Notes under the pieces: generated by a model
Databases searched by the model: none
What the model saw: the letters and a program-made list of their open reading frames with translations, nothing else
Told to the model about the DNA's origin: nothing
Part shown: positions 9,459 to 17,776 of the stretch, piece after piece
Numbering within the stretch: the first letter of the stretch is position 1
Layout of the letters: the number at the start of each line of letters is the position of its first letter
Position numbers and translations under genes: made by a program
Source: Anaerolineales bacterium
GTDB lineage: Bacteria; Chloroflexota; Anaerolineae; Anaerolineales; Villigracilaceae
NCBI GenBank assembly: GCA_030583885.1
Contig: CP129480.1
Coordinates: 3,660,714 to 3,724,713, forward strand
Direction of reading: 5' to 3'
DNA: 64,000 nucleotides

Positions 9459-9794
9459 CTAGAAACTGCCCACTGCTTCAAGAGGATCGTCGAAGGTCTT
9501 AAAGAGTTCAGTGAAACCAGCCAGTTCAAGCGCCTCACGGATGCGGGCGGGAACACTCACAAGCACCAGCTCCCCGCGGTTATAGCGTTTGCAATTTCTC
9601 TGCGTAGCGAGCAGGGCGCGGAAGCCGGCGCTGGACATGTACTCAAGCGCACTCATGTCAACGACAAGCTTGAAACGTCCGTTATTCGTGGCATTCTCAA
9701 GCGCCTTCGAAAACCCGGGGGCGGTGGCGCTGTCTACGCGTCCATTAACTTTAAACAAATCGCAATGCTTGAATTCCTGGGTTGTGATTTCCAT
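9459..9794 (-). CDS. Anti-sigma factor antagonist (STAS domain), RsbV/SpoIIAA-like
   Basis: A 111-residue single STAS domain. The conserved segment DMSALEYMSSAGFRALL contains the phosphorylatable serine, probably Ser55, just before Ala-Gly. In its unphosphorylated form such a protein binds the cognate kinase and frees the sealed target. It is first in the minus-strand operon STAS, kinase, phosphatase, which supplies all three parts of a partner switch. A TATAAT on the minus strand (complement of 9843-9848) lies about 50 nt upstream and an AAGGAG site precedes the ATG. Confidence 0.92.
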   Translation of the reverse strand: MEITTQEFKHCDLFKVNGRVDSATAPGFSKALENATNNGRFKLVVDMSALEYMSSAGFRALLATQRNCKRYNRGELVLVSVPARIREALELAGFTELFKTFDDPLEAVGSF

Positions 9795-9926
9795 ACTTTC
9801 TCCTTCGTCAAAAAGATGGCTTCCTTTGTACCGAATTGCGAAATTATATCACGTTCTCACAGGCAAATTTTGAAAAAAATCGGGGTTTTATCCGGAATCG
9901 CGGCAGTAAGCGCTATGCTGGATGTG

Positions 9927-9953
9927 GTCAAATCGTTTACAATACGATTTGAC
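9927..9953 (+). promoter_or_regulatory. 10-bp inverted repeat before the response regulator gene
   Basis: GTCAAATCGT (9927-9936) and its exact complement ACGATTTGAC (9944-9953) are separated by 7 nt and end 4 nt before the AAGGAG ribosome site of the gene at 9969. The geometry suits a dimeric transcription factor site or a leader hairpin. Confidence 0.45.
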
Positions 9954-9968
9954 ACGAAGGAGAACAGA

Positions 9969-10412
9969 ATGATGGGCGAACCCGTTTTCGTGATGCTCGT
10001 GGAGGATAATGCGGACCATGCCGAATTGGTAATCAGGACACTGGAGGATCACCGCATTGCCAACAAGATCCAGCATTTTTCAGATGGACAAACCGCGTTG
10101 GACTACCTTCTCAGACGGGGTGAATATCAAAACCCTGAAACAAATCCCCGCCCGCATATGATCCTTTTGGACCTGCGCCTGCCGCGCGTGGACGGGCTTG
10201 AAGTCCTTCGCATGATCAAGGAAAATGAAGAACTCAAAAACATACCTGTCATCATCCTTACCACCTCGGAAGCGGAAAGGGATGTGACACGCGCCTATGA
10301 AAACCACGTCAACAGCTATCTAGTAAAACCTGTGGGATATGAAGAATTCAGCAATCTCATGAACGACCTTGGTTTCTACTGGCTGGGCTGGAATATACAC
10401 CCGCGCCTATAA
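9969..10412 (+). CDS. Single-domain response regulator (CheY/Rcp1-like)
   Basis: A 147-residue receiver domain without an output domain. The acidic pocket is VEDN (11-14), the phospho-acceptor Asp68 lies in MILLDLRLPRVDG, and the conserved Lys is in SYLVKPVGY. The NPETNPRPHMILLDL insertion is typical of the Rcp1-like group that partners with phytochrome or hybrid kinases. Start 9969 is chosen because AAGGAGA lies at an appropriate spacing; an open frame upstream overlaps the divergent STAS promoter. It precedes the HD-GYP gene by 20 nt and probably forms an operon with it. Confidence 0.88.
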   Translation: MMGEPVFVMLVEDNADHAELVIRTLEDHRIANKIQHFSDGQTALDYLLRRGEYQNPETNPRPHMILLDLRLPRVDGLEVLRMIKENEELKNIPVIILTTSEAERDVTRAYENHVNSYLVKPVGYEEFSNLMNDLGFYWLGWNIHPRL

Positions 10413-10432
10413 CAATTATCTGAAAGCAATAT

Positions 10433-11815
10433 ATGTCGTACGACACGATCAACATCCTGCTTATTGAAGACGAAGATCCACACGCAGAATTAATCCAACG
10501 CGCCTTTGAAGACCAGGATGCCCGCATCCACATCCACCGCGTCCAGTCGCTTGCGGAAGCGCGAGCACATATGTTGCTTCAGGAACCCGCGCTGATCATC
10601 GCAGACTGGCGTTTGCCGGACGGCGAGAGCATGGAACTACTCCCGAACCACCACGACCCGCTTGCCACTCCCATCATCCTGATGACAAGCTATGGAAACG
10701 AACGCATCGCAGTGGAAGCCCTCAAATCAGGCGCCCTGGATTATGTGGTCAAATCGCCCGAGTCCATGCTGGATATGCCTCATTTGGCGGAACGCGCTAT
10801 CGAACAATGGGCCGCACGCGCCGAACGCGTACGGATGCAAAAAGCCCTGCTCGAAAGCGAGGCACAATTCCGCCTGCTTGCCGAAAACGCCAGCGACATG
10901 ATCTCGCGCCTCTCGATCGACGGCAGCATGTTATACGTCTCCCCGGCCTGCGAGACGATCCTGGGATATACCCCGGAAGAAATGACAGGCACGATCAGTT
11001 TTGACTTCATTCACGAGGATGACCGTAGAAGTGTAAAGGAACTGTTCAAAGGAAATCCTTACGACGCAACCTATACGATAGCGCATCGGGCCCGGCACAA
11101 GGATGGATACTATATCTGGCTGGAATCATCCGCCCGCGCCATCCTAGACCGTAAAACTGGCGGCATCATCGAGGTGCAGACTGCGTCCCGCGACATCACC
11201 GAACGAAAAAACACCGAGCAAGCCCTGCAGGATGCACACGACAACCTGCAGGAGGCATATGAAAGGACAATCGAAGGATGGGTGCGCGCACTGGACTTGC
11301 GGGACCGCGAAACAGAGGGACACACCCAGCGCGTCTCTGAGTTGACCCTTAAAGTGGCCAGAACACTTGGATTCAACGAAGAAGAACTTATCCACCTCCG
11401 TCGGGGTGCACTGTTGCACGACATGGGAAAAATGGCAATCCCGGATGAGATCCTGCAAAAACCCGGCCCTTTGAGCGAAGCGGAATGGGAAAAGATGCGG
11501 CATCATCCCATCTATGCCTATGAGATGCTCTCACCCATCGCATACCTGCACCCCGCGCTTGAGATTCCCTTTTATCATCATGAACGCTGGGATGGAAGCG
11601 GGTACCCGCGCGGCATGAAAGGCGAAGAAATCCCCCTTGCGGCACGGCTGTTTGCTATCATTGACGTCTGGGATGCATTAAGTAGTGACCGTCCCTATCG
11701 AAAGAAGTTACCGCGTGAGGAAGTCATTGCATACCTGCGTGAAAAATCAGGCATCCTATTCGACCCCAAACTGGTGGATGTCTTTATGTCCGTCATCGAT
11801 GCACACGAAACATAA
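10433..11815 (+). CDS. Receiver-PAS-HD-GYP protein, probable cyclic-di-GMP phosphodiesterase
   Basis: A 460-residue regulator with three domains. The receiver (about 5-125) has phospho-acceptor Asp58 in LIIADWRLPDGE. The PAS domain with its PAC tail (about 140-260) ends in VQTASRDITERK. The HD-GYP domain (about 280-450) contains HDMGKMAIPDEIL, the metal-binding HH pairs, and HHERWDGSGYPRGMKGEEIP, including the diagnostic GYP. HD-GYP enzymes hydrolyse cyclic-di-GMP, so the protein likely links a phosphorelay and a PAS signal to second-messenger turnover. It follows the single-domain receiver and is followed by the SRP RNA promoter. Confidence 0.9.
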   Translation: MSYDTINILLIEDEDPHAELIQRAFEDQDARIHIHRVQSLAEARAHMLLQEPALIIADWRLPDGESMELLPNHHDPLATPIILMTSYGNERIAVEALKSGALDYVVKSPESMLDMPHLAERAIEQWAARAERVRMQKALLESEAQFRLLAENASDMISRLSIDGSMLYVSPACETILGYTPEEMTGTISFDFIHEDDRRSVKELFKGNPYDATYTIAHRARHKDGYYIWLESSARAILDRKTGGIIEVQTASRDITERKNTEQALQDAHDNLQEAYERTIEGWVRALDLRDRETEGHTQRVSELTLKVARTLGFNEEELIHLRRGALLHDMGKMAIPDEILQKPGPLSEAEWEKMRHHPIYAYEMLSPIAYLHPALEIPFYHHERWDGSGYPRGMKGEEIPLAARLFAIIDVWDALSSDRPYRKKLPREEVIAYLREKSGILFDPKLVDVFMSVIDAHET

Positions 11816-11837
11816 CCTGCATCCTAATTCCTTTTAT

Positions 11838-11866
11838 TTGACACCCTCTCCTACTTCGAGTATCCT
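11838..11866 (+). promoter_or_regulatory. Sigma-A promoter of SRP RNA
   Basis: TTGACA (11838-11843) and TATCCT (11861-11866) are separated by exactly 17 nt, placing transcription start at about 11872-11875, where the predicted SRP RNA begins. Confidence 0.75.
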
Positions 11867-11871
11867 CCCCC

Positions 11872-11977
11872 TGTCCGGGCAGGCCCGGCGCGGCGAAGCC
11901 TTTCGAACCCCGCCAGGATCGAAAGATAGCAACGGTAAGGAAGAGTCCTCGGGTGCCGCCGGTGTCCTGCCTGGATA
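11872..11977 (+). ncRNA. ffs: Bacterial small SRP RNA (4.5S-like)
   Basis: The region carries the helix 8 hallmark of signal recognition particle RNA: GCCAGG, then a GAAA tetraloop closed by ATC/GAT, then AGCAACGG (about 11911-11934). This is followed by the usual GGTAAG and TCGGGTGCCG segments. The ends pair as CCGGGCAGG (about 11875-11883) with CCTGCCTGG (about 11966-11974). The length of about 105 nt fits the short bacterial form. A consensus promoter directly precedes it. The exact ends are approximate. It scaffolds Ffh for co-translational membrane targeting. Confidence 0.85.
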
Positions 11978-12042
11978 TTCATGCAAAGTACGGTTTGTGT
12001 TTACATATTGCCCACGGTCACAAGCTGGGTATAATCCCTTAC

Positions 12043-12402
12043 ATGAAATCTTCGAAGTTCATAAGGATCGCCATTGCTGGCGTCATTGGCATTGCCTTGG
12101 GCCTTGTGTATGGCTGGGTCATCGACCCCATTGAATATAGCGATGTCCCCCCGAACCTCCTCAGGGAGGATTACCGCGTGGATTACGTGCTTATGGTGGC
12201 GGAGGCATACCAGACCGACTTCAACTCCGAAACCGCAGCGCGCCGCCTTGCCATCCTCGGAAGTGAAGCCCCCGCGCTGATCACAACCTCCGCATTGGAA
12301 TACGCCAGCCGCAACGACTTCACGCAAAATGAAATCACAGCACTGCAAACCCTGTTAACCGCCATGCATACCTACCAGCCGCAGGGGAATACCAACCCAT
12401 GA
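12043..12402 (+). CDS. Membrane-anchored protein, first of two tandem paralogues
   Basis: A 119-residue protein with an N-terminal helix (about 5-25) and a small extracytoplasmic helical domain. The segment GLVYGWVIDPIEYSDVPPNLLREDYRVDY recurs with conservative changes in the next gene (GLVYSW, P-V-T-Y-x-D-x-x-P, LR-x-D-x-K-x-x-Y), followed by an AxxYxxD...ARxRLxxLG pattern in both. No family name is known to me. TATAAT at 12030-12035 lies only 7 nt before the ATG, so the mRNA may be leaderless. Its stop overlaps the next start as ATGA. Confidence 0.75.
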   Translation: MKSSKFIRIAIAGVIGIALGLVYGWVIDPIEYSDVPPNLLREDYRVDYVLMVAEAYQTDFNSETAARRLAILGSEAPALITTSALEYASRNDFTQNEITALQTLLTAMHTYQPQGNTNP

Positions 12403-13295
12403 GCAGACTCAACCTGCGCAGTACGACGCTGCACCTGACCCTCGCGCTTCTCATCGGACTTGGGCTTGGTCTGGTGTACTCATGGTTTCTCTCCCCCGTC
12501 ACCTACGTGGATGCAAACCCTGCCATCCTGCGTGCCGATTTCAAGGACCAGTATCGCATCGTGATTGCCGCCTCCTACACCTCCACACATGACCTCCCCC
12601 GCGCCCGCGCCCGTCTCGAACTGCTTGGTGACGCCGACCCCACCGGCGCCCTCAGCGCACAGGCGCAGCGCATGTTGGCCGCGGGCGAGCTCTTTGAAAA
12701 AGTGCGTCCGCTGGCGCAACTCGCCACTGACCTAACCCAGAGTGTCGCCAGCGTTCCTCCTACAAACACGCCGCTCCCATCCTTTAACACACCAGACATC
12801 GTTTCCACCCCATCCGCGACTGAACCAGCAGCGGAGGAAGACACAGACGAAACAACCGCCACGGCACTTCCAACAATTTCCTTTGAACAAACTCCTCTCA
12901 TTCCGGTTACCGCGGAGATCAATACACCGCGCCCAACCTTCACATCCGCTCCCGCCTTTGGCCCGCCATTCACCCTTGTCGGGCAGGATACGATCTGCGA
13001 ACCCGGCCTGCAGGCGGGGCTGCTGCAATTCATCTTCATGGACTCGCGCCGCAAACAAGTAGCCGGCGTTGAGGTCGTCGCCACGTGGAATCAGGGGGAA
13101 GACCGCTTCTTCAGCGGATTCAAGCCCGAGCTTGGGAATGGATACGCAGATTTCGTCATGCAAGCGGAAACCCTGTACAGCATCCGTGTGGTAACGGGCG
13201 GGTCATTCGTGCCTAATATCACCAGCCCCACCTGTACGGACCCAAATGGCACAAATTATCCCGGCAGCGTTCTGCTCACTTTCCAGCAGCCTTGA
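12399..13295 (+). CDS. Membrane-anchored protein, second tandem paralogue with Thr/Pro-rich linker
   Basis: A 298-residue protein. One N-terminal membrane helix (about 10-30) is followed by the same domain as the preceding gene (about 30-90), then a long low-complexity linker rich in Thr, Pro, Ser and Ala (about 110-190), and a C-terminal domain of about 100 residues starting at PFTLVGQDTICEPG. The C-terminal domain has regularly spaced glycines and aromatic residues and looks like a beta-sandwich. It is probably exposed outside the cell, with the shared domain close to the membrane. The function is unknown. It is translationally coupled to its paralogue through ATGA. Confidence 0.75.
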   Translation: MSRLNLRSTTLHLTLALLIGLGLGLVYSWFLSPVTYVDANPAILRADFKDQYRIVIAASYTSTHDLPRARARLELLGDADPTGALSAQAQRMLAAGELFEKVRPLAQLATDLTQSVASVPPTNTPLPSFNTPDIVSTPSATEPAAEEDTDETTATALPTISFEQTPLIPVTAEINTPRPTFTSAPAFGPPFTLVGQDTICEPGLQAGLLQFIFMDSRRKQVAGVEVVATWNQGEDRFFSGFKPELGNGYADFVMQAETLYSIRVVTGGSFVPNITSPTCTDPNGTNYPGSVLLTFQQP

Positions 13296-13358
13296 ACTCC
13301 TGCAACCAAACCGTGCATCATTCGTTATATCCTGCATGAAAAGAACAAGGAGCAACGA

Positions 13359-13853
13359 ATGAACACATCCTATCCAGAACAAAAACCCGGCCTGGTCATC
13401 GGCATTGCCGTAATGACCCTTGCCAGCGGCATCATCAACCTCTTTTGGGGGTTTGTAGCGTCTGCCACAGCCCTTGGCACGATCATCGGTGTGGTCTGCC
13501 TGCCGATCACCATCCTGCCCACAATTCTCGGCATCTTCGAGATCATTTATGCGGGAAAACTCCTGAGCGCACAACCCCAAGCGGTGCAGCCATCGCCCTC
13601 CATTGCGGTCTTTGAGATATTGACCTTCGTGATGGGCAATATCTTCTCCATGGTGGTCGGCATCCTTGCGCTTATTTTCTATAACGACTTGACGGTAAAA
13701 GACTATTTCGCGCGCCTCAATGGGGTAACGATAACCTCTCCCGCATCTTCCCCTTCCAATCCGCCGGTTTTAGCGGAGCCGGCCAGCCTGCCCCCTGAAG
13801 AACTGCCTGAACCGAAAGCCGGCAGGAAATCATCTACACGGAAATTAGAATAG
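13359..13853 (+). CDS. Small membrane protein with four hydrophobic segments
   Basis: A 164-residue protein with hydrophobic spans near 10-30, 35-55, 58-70 and 85-110, a cytoplasmic-looking segment DLTVKDYFARLNG, and a Pro/Ser/Glu-rich tail (about 125-160). It resembles small DUF4064-like or DUF4190-like membrane proteins in layout, but I cannot assign a family. An AAGGAGCAACGA site precedes the ATG. A good terminator follows at 13873, so it is probably transcribed alone or with the preceding pair. Confidence 0.65.
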   Translation: MNTSYPEQKPGLVIGIAVMTLASGIINLFWGFVASATALGTIIGVVCLPITILPTILGIFEIIYAGKLLSAQPQAVQPSPSIAVFEILTFVMGNIFSMVVGILALIFYNDLTVKDYFARLNGVTITSPASSPSNPPVLAEPASLPPEELPEPKAGRKSSTRKLE

Positions 13854-13872
13854 TTCAACCCGCACGAACCGT

Positions 13873-13904
13873 ACCGCCGTCACTTCCCATGACGGCGGTT
13901 TTTA
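13873..13904 (+). terminator. Intrinsic terminator
   Basis: ACCGCCGTCA (13873-13882) pairs perfectly with TGACGGCGGT (13890-13899) and is followed by a T-run. Confidence 0.85.
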
Positions 13905-14017
13905 TAAGGACCCAAACAAAACCTTAACATACACTGTGACCAAAGTACCTTCCACTTTAAATCGTTTTGGAGTATGCTTGCGCTACATTTTTCAGAATAG
14001 CCAAAAGGAGAGTTCGT

Positions 14018-14686
14018 ATGAAATCGCAATATGGAGTGTTATTTGCATTTGTTGCCTTTTTAATGGCCGTCAGCCTGGCTTGTGGCGCTCTCGGCACGCC
14101 GCCAACCGCCACTCCCGTCCCAACCAATACACCACTCCCAACAAATCCGCCGCCGCCAACCAACCCGCCTCTTCCTACCGCGAGTGCGCCGCAACTCCCA
14201 CAGAACACCCCTCAACAGACCGTCAGCTCAGACCCGGTCGTTTTTGTGGATGAAAACAATCTGCTGGCCTTCGAACTGCCCGGTGATTGGTATTACGAGC
14301 ACACAGTTGGCGACTACCTGTATGTGGATACGTTCACGTCCCCCGACGGAGTTTCCGCATTGATTGAAAGCCTGGTGTACAACGACGGCAAAGCCATCAA
14401 CAACTCGGTAAGCACTGCATTTGCATTGAACCTGCTGAATCAATACTACAGTTATACCGGCAAGGAGGGCGATATTCGGGTATCCAGTCACCAAAAAATG
14501 AACGATGGTTCCGAGCGTCTGGTCTGGAAATCAAAGGGCGGCGAATTCTCCGGCATCACCTTCTTTGAAGTCCGTGGCGCGGACCGCAAGACATTCCTGC
14601 TATTCACACTCAAATATTCGGACTATGCGGATCAATCCATTTTAGACACGCTCGATAACACGATCAACACCTATTACGTTCCATAA
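14018..14686 (+). CDS. Secreted lipoprotein with Thr/Pro/Asn-rich linker
   Basis: A 222-residue lipoprotein. The signal peptide ends at lipobox VSLAC, with the lipidated Cys near residue 22. A repetitive linker of Thr, Pro and Asn (about 27-60) follows, then a globular domain of about 150 residues with the segment FELPGDWYYEHTVGDYLYVDTF and an FFEVRGADRKTFLLFTLKYSD stretch. That domain looks like a PsbP/DcrB-like fold, though this is only a visual impression. Long proline/threonine linkers of this kind are common in Anaerolineae lipoproteins. The start at 14018 is supported by AAAAGGAGAG upstream. Confidence 0.75.
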   Translation: MKSQYGVLFAFVAFLMAVSLACGALGTPPTATPVPTNTPLPTNPPPPTNPPLPTASAPQLPQNTPQQTVSSDPVVFVDENNLLAFELPGDWYYEHTVGDYLYVDTFTSPDGVSALIESLVYNDGKAINNSVSTAFALNLLNQYYSYTGKEGDIRVSSHQKMNDGSERLVWKSKGGEFSGITFFEVRGADRKTFLLFTLKYSDYADQSILDTLDNTINTYYVP

Positions 14687-14706
14687 ACAGATTGAACCAA
14701 ACAATG

Positions 14707-14745
14707 AAAAAACCCGGCCCCGCATAGTGATGGACCGGGTTTTTT
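14707..14745 (+). terminator. Intrinsic terminator
   Basis: An A-rich AAAAACCCGG (14708-14717) pairs with CCGGGTTTTT (14735-14744), followed by more T residues. It ends the lipoprotein transcript. Confidence 0.85.
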
Positions 14746-14879
14746 CATTTGATCCCTCCCTTCGAAAGAAAACTATTCATTCTTCATCCCTGCGACTTTG
14801 CTCACATCGTCCCGATGTTCTCCCGGGAGGGCAAGCCTTTTGTTATAATCCCCCCTGACCAAATCCCAGGAGAGAGTTC

Positions 14880-17294
14880 ATGCCCAAAAAGAAGGGTTCT
14901 ATTCCACTGCCCCTCGAGAAAGATGAGATCATAAAAGATTACCGCCTTGCCTATCAAAGCAGGCAGGCTTCGCTTATCGGCAGGCGTGAAGTTCTGAGCG
15001 GCAAGGCAAAGTTCGGGATTTTCGGCGACGGCAAGGAAATCGCCCAGCTCGCCATCGCCCGCGCCTTCCGCACAGGGGACTGGCGTTCCGGATATTACCG
15101 CGATCAAACCTGGATGTTCATGCTTGGCGTGATGAGCATCCAGGAATTTTTTGCGCAACTGTATGCGCATGCCGACGTTACCTACGACCCCGCCAGCGCA
15201 GGACGCCAGATGAACGCGCATTTTGCCTCGCGCAATTTATATCCCAACGGCTCCTGGCGCCCGCAGACACAGATGTACAACACGGCGGCGGATATTTCCC
15301 CAACCGGAGCGCAAATGCCGCGCGCTGTGGGACTTGCCTATGCATCCGTTCTGTATCGCAAATTAAAGGAGCTGCACGAGTTCAAGGATTTTTCAAGCAA
15401 CGGAAATGAAGTTACATTTGCAACCATTGGCAACGCATCCACAGCCGAGGGGTTATTCTGGGAATCAGTCAACGCCATTGGCGTGCTGAAGGCGCCCGCC
15501 ATCGTCACCATCTACGATGACGGCTACGGCATTTCCGTCCCCAACCAATTTCAAATGGTCAAGGAAAACATTGGCTCATTGCTCAAAGGATTTGAACGTG
15601 ACCCGCGCGCAACGCCTGACCAGGTTCAAAACGGATACGATCATTACACCGTCCGCGCATGGGATTATCCCGCGCTCATCGAGACCTATCTCAGCGCAGC
15701 CGAGATCGCGCGCGAATATCACATCCCGGCGCTGGTGCATGTCATTGACGTGACCCAGCCGCAGGGTCACTCCACCTCGGGCAGTCACGAGCGATATAAA
15801 TCTGCAGAGCGACTCAAATGGGAGGAGGAATTCGACGGGATCAAGAAGATGCGCGCATGGATGATGACCAGCCGCATCCTGTCCGCGCCCGAGCTTGATT
15901 CCCTTGAAAAAAAAGACTACGAAGCTGTGGAGGGATTCCGCAAAGCCGCATGGGATGCCTATCTCTGCCCCATCACCGAAGAACGCACCCAGGTGCTGGA
16001 CATGCTCGATGAGCTCGCAGGGTCGTCGAAGCATGCATCCGAGTTGGGAAGGCTCAAAGAACGGCTGGCAAACATCCCGTCGGTGACGAGGCGTGACATC
16101 CACAGCGCGGCGCATGAAGCGCTGCGAATCCTGCACGATGAATCGAATCCCACCAGGCAGGTTTTGGTGGCATGGAAACACGAATACGACAGGGTCAATA
16201 TTGAAAGATATGGCTCACATTTATATTCAGGCACGGCACTGAAGGTGGAGGAGGTCAAGCCGGTGTATTCGGATACGTCGCCGACCCTGTTTGGTTTTGA
16301 AGTGGTCAATGCCGCGTTCGACGCCGCGCTGGCACGGGAACCGCGCCTGATCGCGTTTGGGGAAGATGTGGGCATGCTCGGCGACGTGAACCAGGGTTTC
16401 AAGGGCATGCAGGAAAAATACGGCGAATATCGCGTGACCGATACGGGCATCCGCGAAGCGACGATCCTGGGGCAGGCCATCGGCATGGCAATGCGCGGAC
16501 TACGCCCCATCGCTGAAATTCAATATCTTGATTATGTTTTGTACGCATTGCAAATTATGTCGGACGATCTGGCAACCCTGCACTGGCGCACCGCCGGCGG
16601 ACAAAAGGCACCCGTCATCGTACGCACCCGTGGACATCGCCTCGAAGGCGTATGGCACGCGGGTTCACCGATGTCCAGTATTTTGAATTTGGTGAGAGGC
16701 ATGTATGTCTTGGTGCCGCGCGACATGACCCGCGCTGCTGGCTTTTACAACACCCTCTTGAAATCTGACGAGCCTGCCATCGTCGTCGAAGTGTTGAATG
16801 GCTATCGCGTGAAGGAACGCCTGCCGGAAAACATTAGTGAACTCACTGTGCCATTGGGCGTCCCAGAAACCGTCCGCGCAGGGAAGGATGTCACCATCGT
16901 CACCTATGGCGCATGTTGCCGCATGGTGATGGACGCCGCCGGAAAATTATCAAAAGCCGGCATCGAAATCGAAGTCATTGACGTGCAGTCGCTTTTACCG
17001 TTTGATATTCACGGCATGATCGTCGAGTCATTAAAGAAAACAAATCGCATTCTGTTTGTCGATGAAGATGTCCCAGGCGGTGCGACAGCATACATGCTGC
17101 AGGCAGTCATCGAGAAACAAGGCGGTTATTTTTATCTAGACTCCCCTGCCCGGACATTATCGGCCAAAGCCCATCGCCCTGCCTATGGAAGTGACGGAGA
17201 TTACTGGTCAAAGCCGAATGCAGAGACGGTGTTCGATGCTGTGTATGAGATGATGAATGAAGTGGACCCGTTGGAATATCCAAAATTTGATTAA
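14880..17294 (+). CDS. 2-oxoacid dehydrogenase E1, fused alpha and beta subunits
   Basis: An 804-residue thiamine-diphosphate enzyme. The N-terminal half (about 20-370) is an E1 alpha domain with the FATIGNASTAEGLFWESVNAIGV and TIYDDGYGISVPNQ segments of the cofactor site. The C-terminal half (about 450-800) is an E1 beta transketolase domain with LIAFGEDVGMLGDVNQGF, EIQYLDYV and VTYGACC. Many organisms encode these as two chains; here they are one. It oxidatively decarboxylates a 2-oxoacid and passes the acyl group to the E2 at 17777. Substrate, pyruvate or branched-chain oxoacids, cannot be told. GGAGAG precedes the ATG, and TATAAT lies at 14844-14849. Confidence 0.9.
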   Translation: MPKKKGSIPLPLEKDEIIKDYRLAYQSRQASLIGRREVLSGKAKFGIFGDGKEIAQLAIARAFRTGDWRSGYYRDQTWMFMLGVMSIQEFFAQLYAHADVTYDPASAGRQMNAHFASRNLYPNGSWRPQTQMYNTAADISPTGAQMPRAVGLAYASVLYRKLKELHEFKDFSSNGNEVTFATIGNASTAEGLFWESVNAIGVLKAPAIVTIYDDGYGISVPNQFQMVKENIGSLLKGFERDPRATPDQVQNGYDHYTVRAWDYPALIETYLSAAEIAREYHIPALVHVIDVTQPQGHSTSGSHERYKSAERLKWEEEFDGIKKMRAWMMTSRILSAPELDSLEKKDYEAVEGFRKAAWDAYLCPITEERTQVLDMLDELAGSSKHASELGRLKERLANIPSVTRRDIHSAAHEALRILHDESNPTRQVLVAWKHEYDRVNIERYGSHLYSGTALKVEEVKPVYSDTSPTLFGFEVVNAAFDAALAREPRLIAFGEDVGMLGDVNQGFKGMQEKYGEYRVTDTGIREATILGQAIGMAMRGLRPIAEIQYLDYVLYALQIMSDDLATLHWRTAGGQKAPVIVRTRGHRLEGVWHAGSPMSSILNLVRGMYVLVPRDMTRAAGFYNTLLKSDEPAIVVEVLNGYRVKERLPENISELTVPLGVPETVRAGKDVTIVTYGACCRMVMDAAGKLSKAGIEIEVIDVQSLLPFDIHGMIVESLKKTNRILFVDEDVPGGATAYMLQAVIEKQGGYFYLDSPARTLSAKAHRPAYGSDGDYWSKPNAETVFDAVYEMMNEVDPLEYPKFD

Positions 17295-17314
17295 CCGCAG
17301 AGTTCGCGGAGACG
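17294..17314. repeat. Left inverted repeat flanking the GxxExxY gene
   Basis: ACCGCAGAG...CGCGGAGACG begins at the stop of the E1 gene. Its near-complement occurs at 17732-17757, on the other side of the small gene between E1 and E2. Such ACCGCAGAG/CTCTGCGGT sequences are, to my knowledge, often found next to GxxExxY genes. Confidence 0.6.
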
Positions 17315-17318
17315 AGCA

Positions 17319-17729
17319 ATGAGCGGAAATGGTTTGAAACTTGTTCAAGAGATTAATAAAACAACAGAGGCGGTTATTGGTGCCGCCATCGAAGTTCATA
17401 AACATTTGGGACCTGGTTTGCTTGAGTCTGCTTACGAAGAATGCCTATGCCATGAGCTGAACCTGCGTAATATCCCATTCAAAAGACAGATGCCTTTGCC
17501 GATAAACTATAAAGGCACAAATGCAGATTGCAGTTATCGCATCGACCTGCTTGTAAACGATGAAGTAATTGTCGAATTAAAGTCAGTGGAAAGCATATCC
17601 CCAATTCATGAAGCACAAACATTAACTTACATGCGTTTGGGTAACTGGAAGGTCGGCTTAATTCTTAATTTCAACGTCCCCATACTTGTAAAAGGTGTAA
17701 AGAGACTCGTATTGGGGCTCAAAGAATAA
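17319..17729 (+). CDS. GxxExxY family protein (PD-(D/E)XK nuclease-like)
   Basis: A 136-residue protein of the GxxExxY family. The naming motif is G33-LL-E36-SA-Y39, and the fold's Asp...Glu-x-Lys is seen in YRIDLLVNDEVIVELKS. The fold is that of PD-(D/E)XK nucleases, but the role is not established. The gene sits between the E1 and E2 genes of a metabolic operon, with CTCTGCG-type inverted repeats on both sides. It is therefore best read as a small inserted element rather than part of the dehydrogenase. Confidence 0.85.
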   Translation: MSGNGLKLVQEINKTTEAVIGAAIEVHKHLGPGLLESAYEECLCHELNLRNIPFKRQMPLPINYKGTNADCSYRIDLLVNDEVIVELKSVESISPIHEAQTLTYMRLGNWKVGLILNFNVPILVKGVKRLVLGLKE

Positions 17730-17731
17730 AA

Positions 17732-17757
17732 CTCTGCGCTCTCCGCGTCTCTGCGGT
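17732..17757. repeat. Right inverted repeat flanking the GxxExxY gene
   Basis: CTCTGCGCTCTCCGCG followed by TCTCTGCGGT is an imperfect complement of 17294-17314. It leaves the E2 ribosome site GGAGAAA intact just downstream. Confidence 0.6.
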
Positions 17758-17776
17758 GAGAAAAACTGGAGAAATT

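Noticed and set aside
11685..12134. Coding frame across the HD-GYP end and SRP RNA
   Set aside because: Wrong-frame reading of the HD-GYP gene that continues through the SRP RNA and has no motifs.
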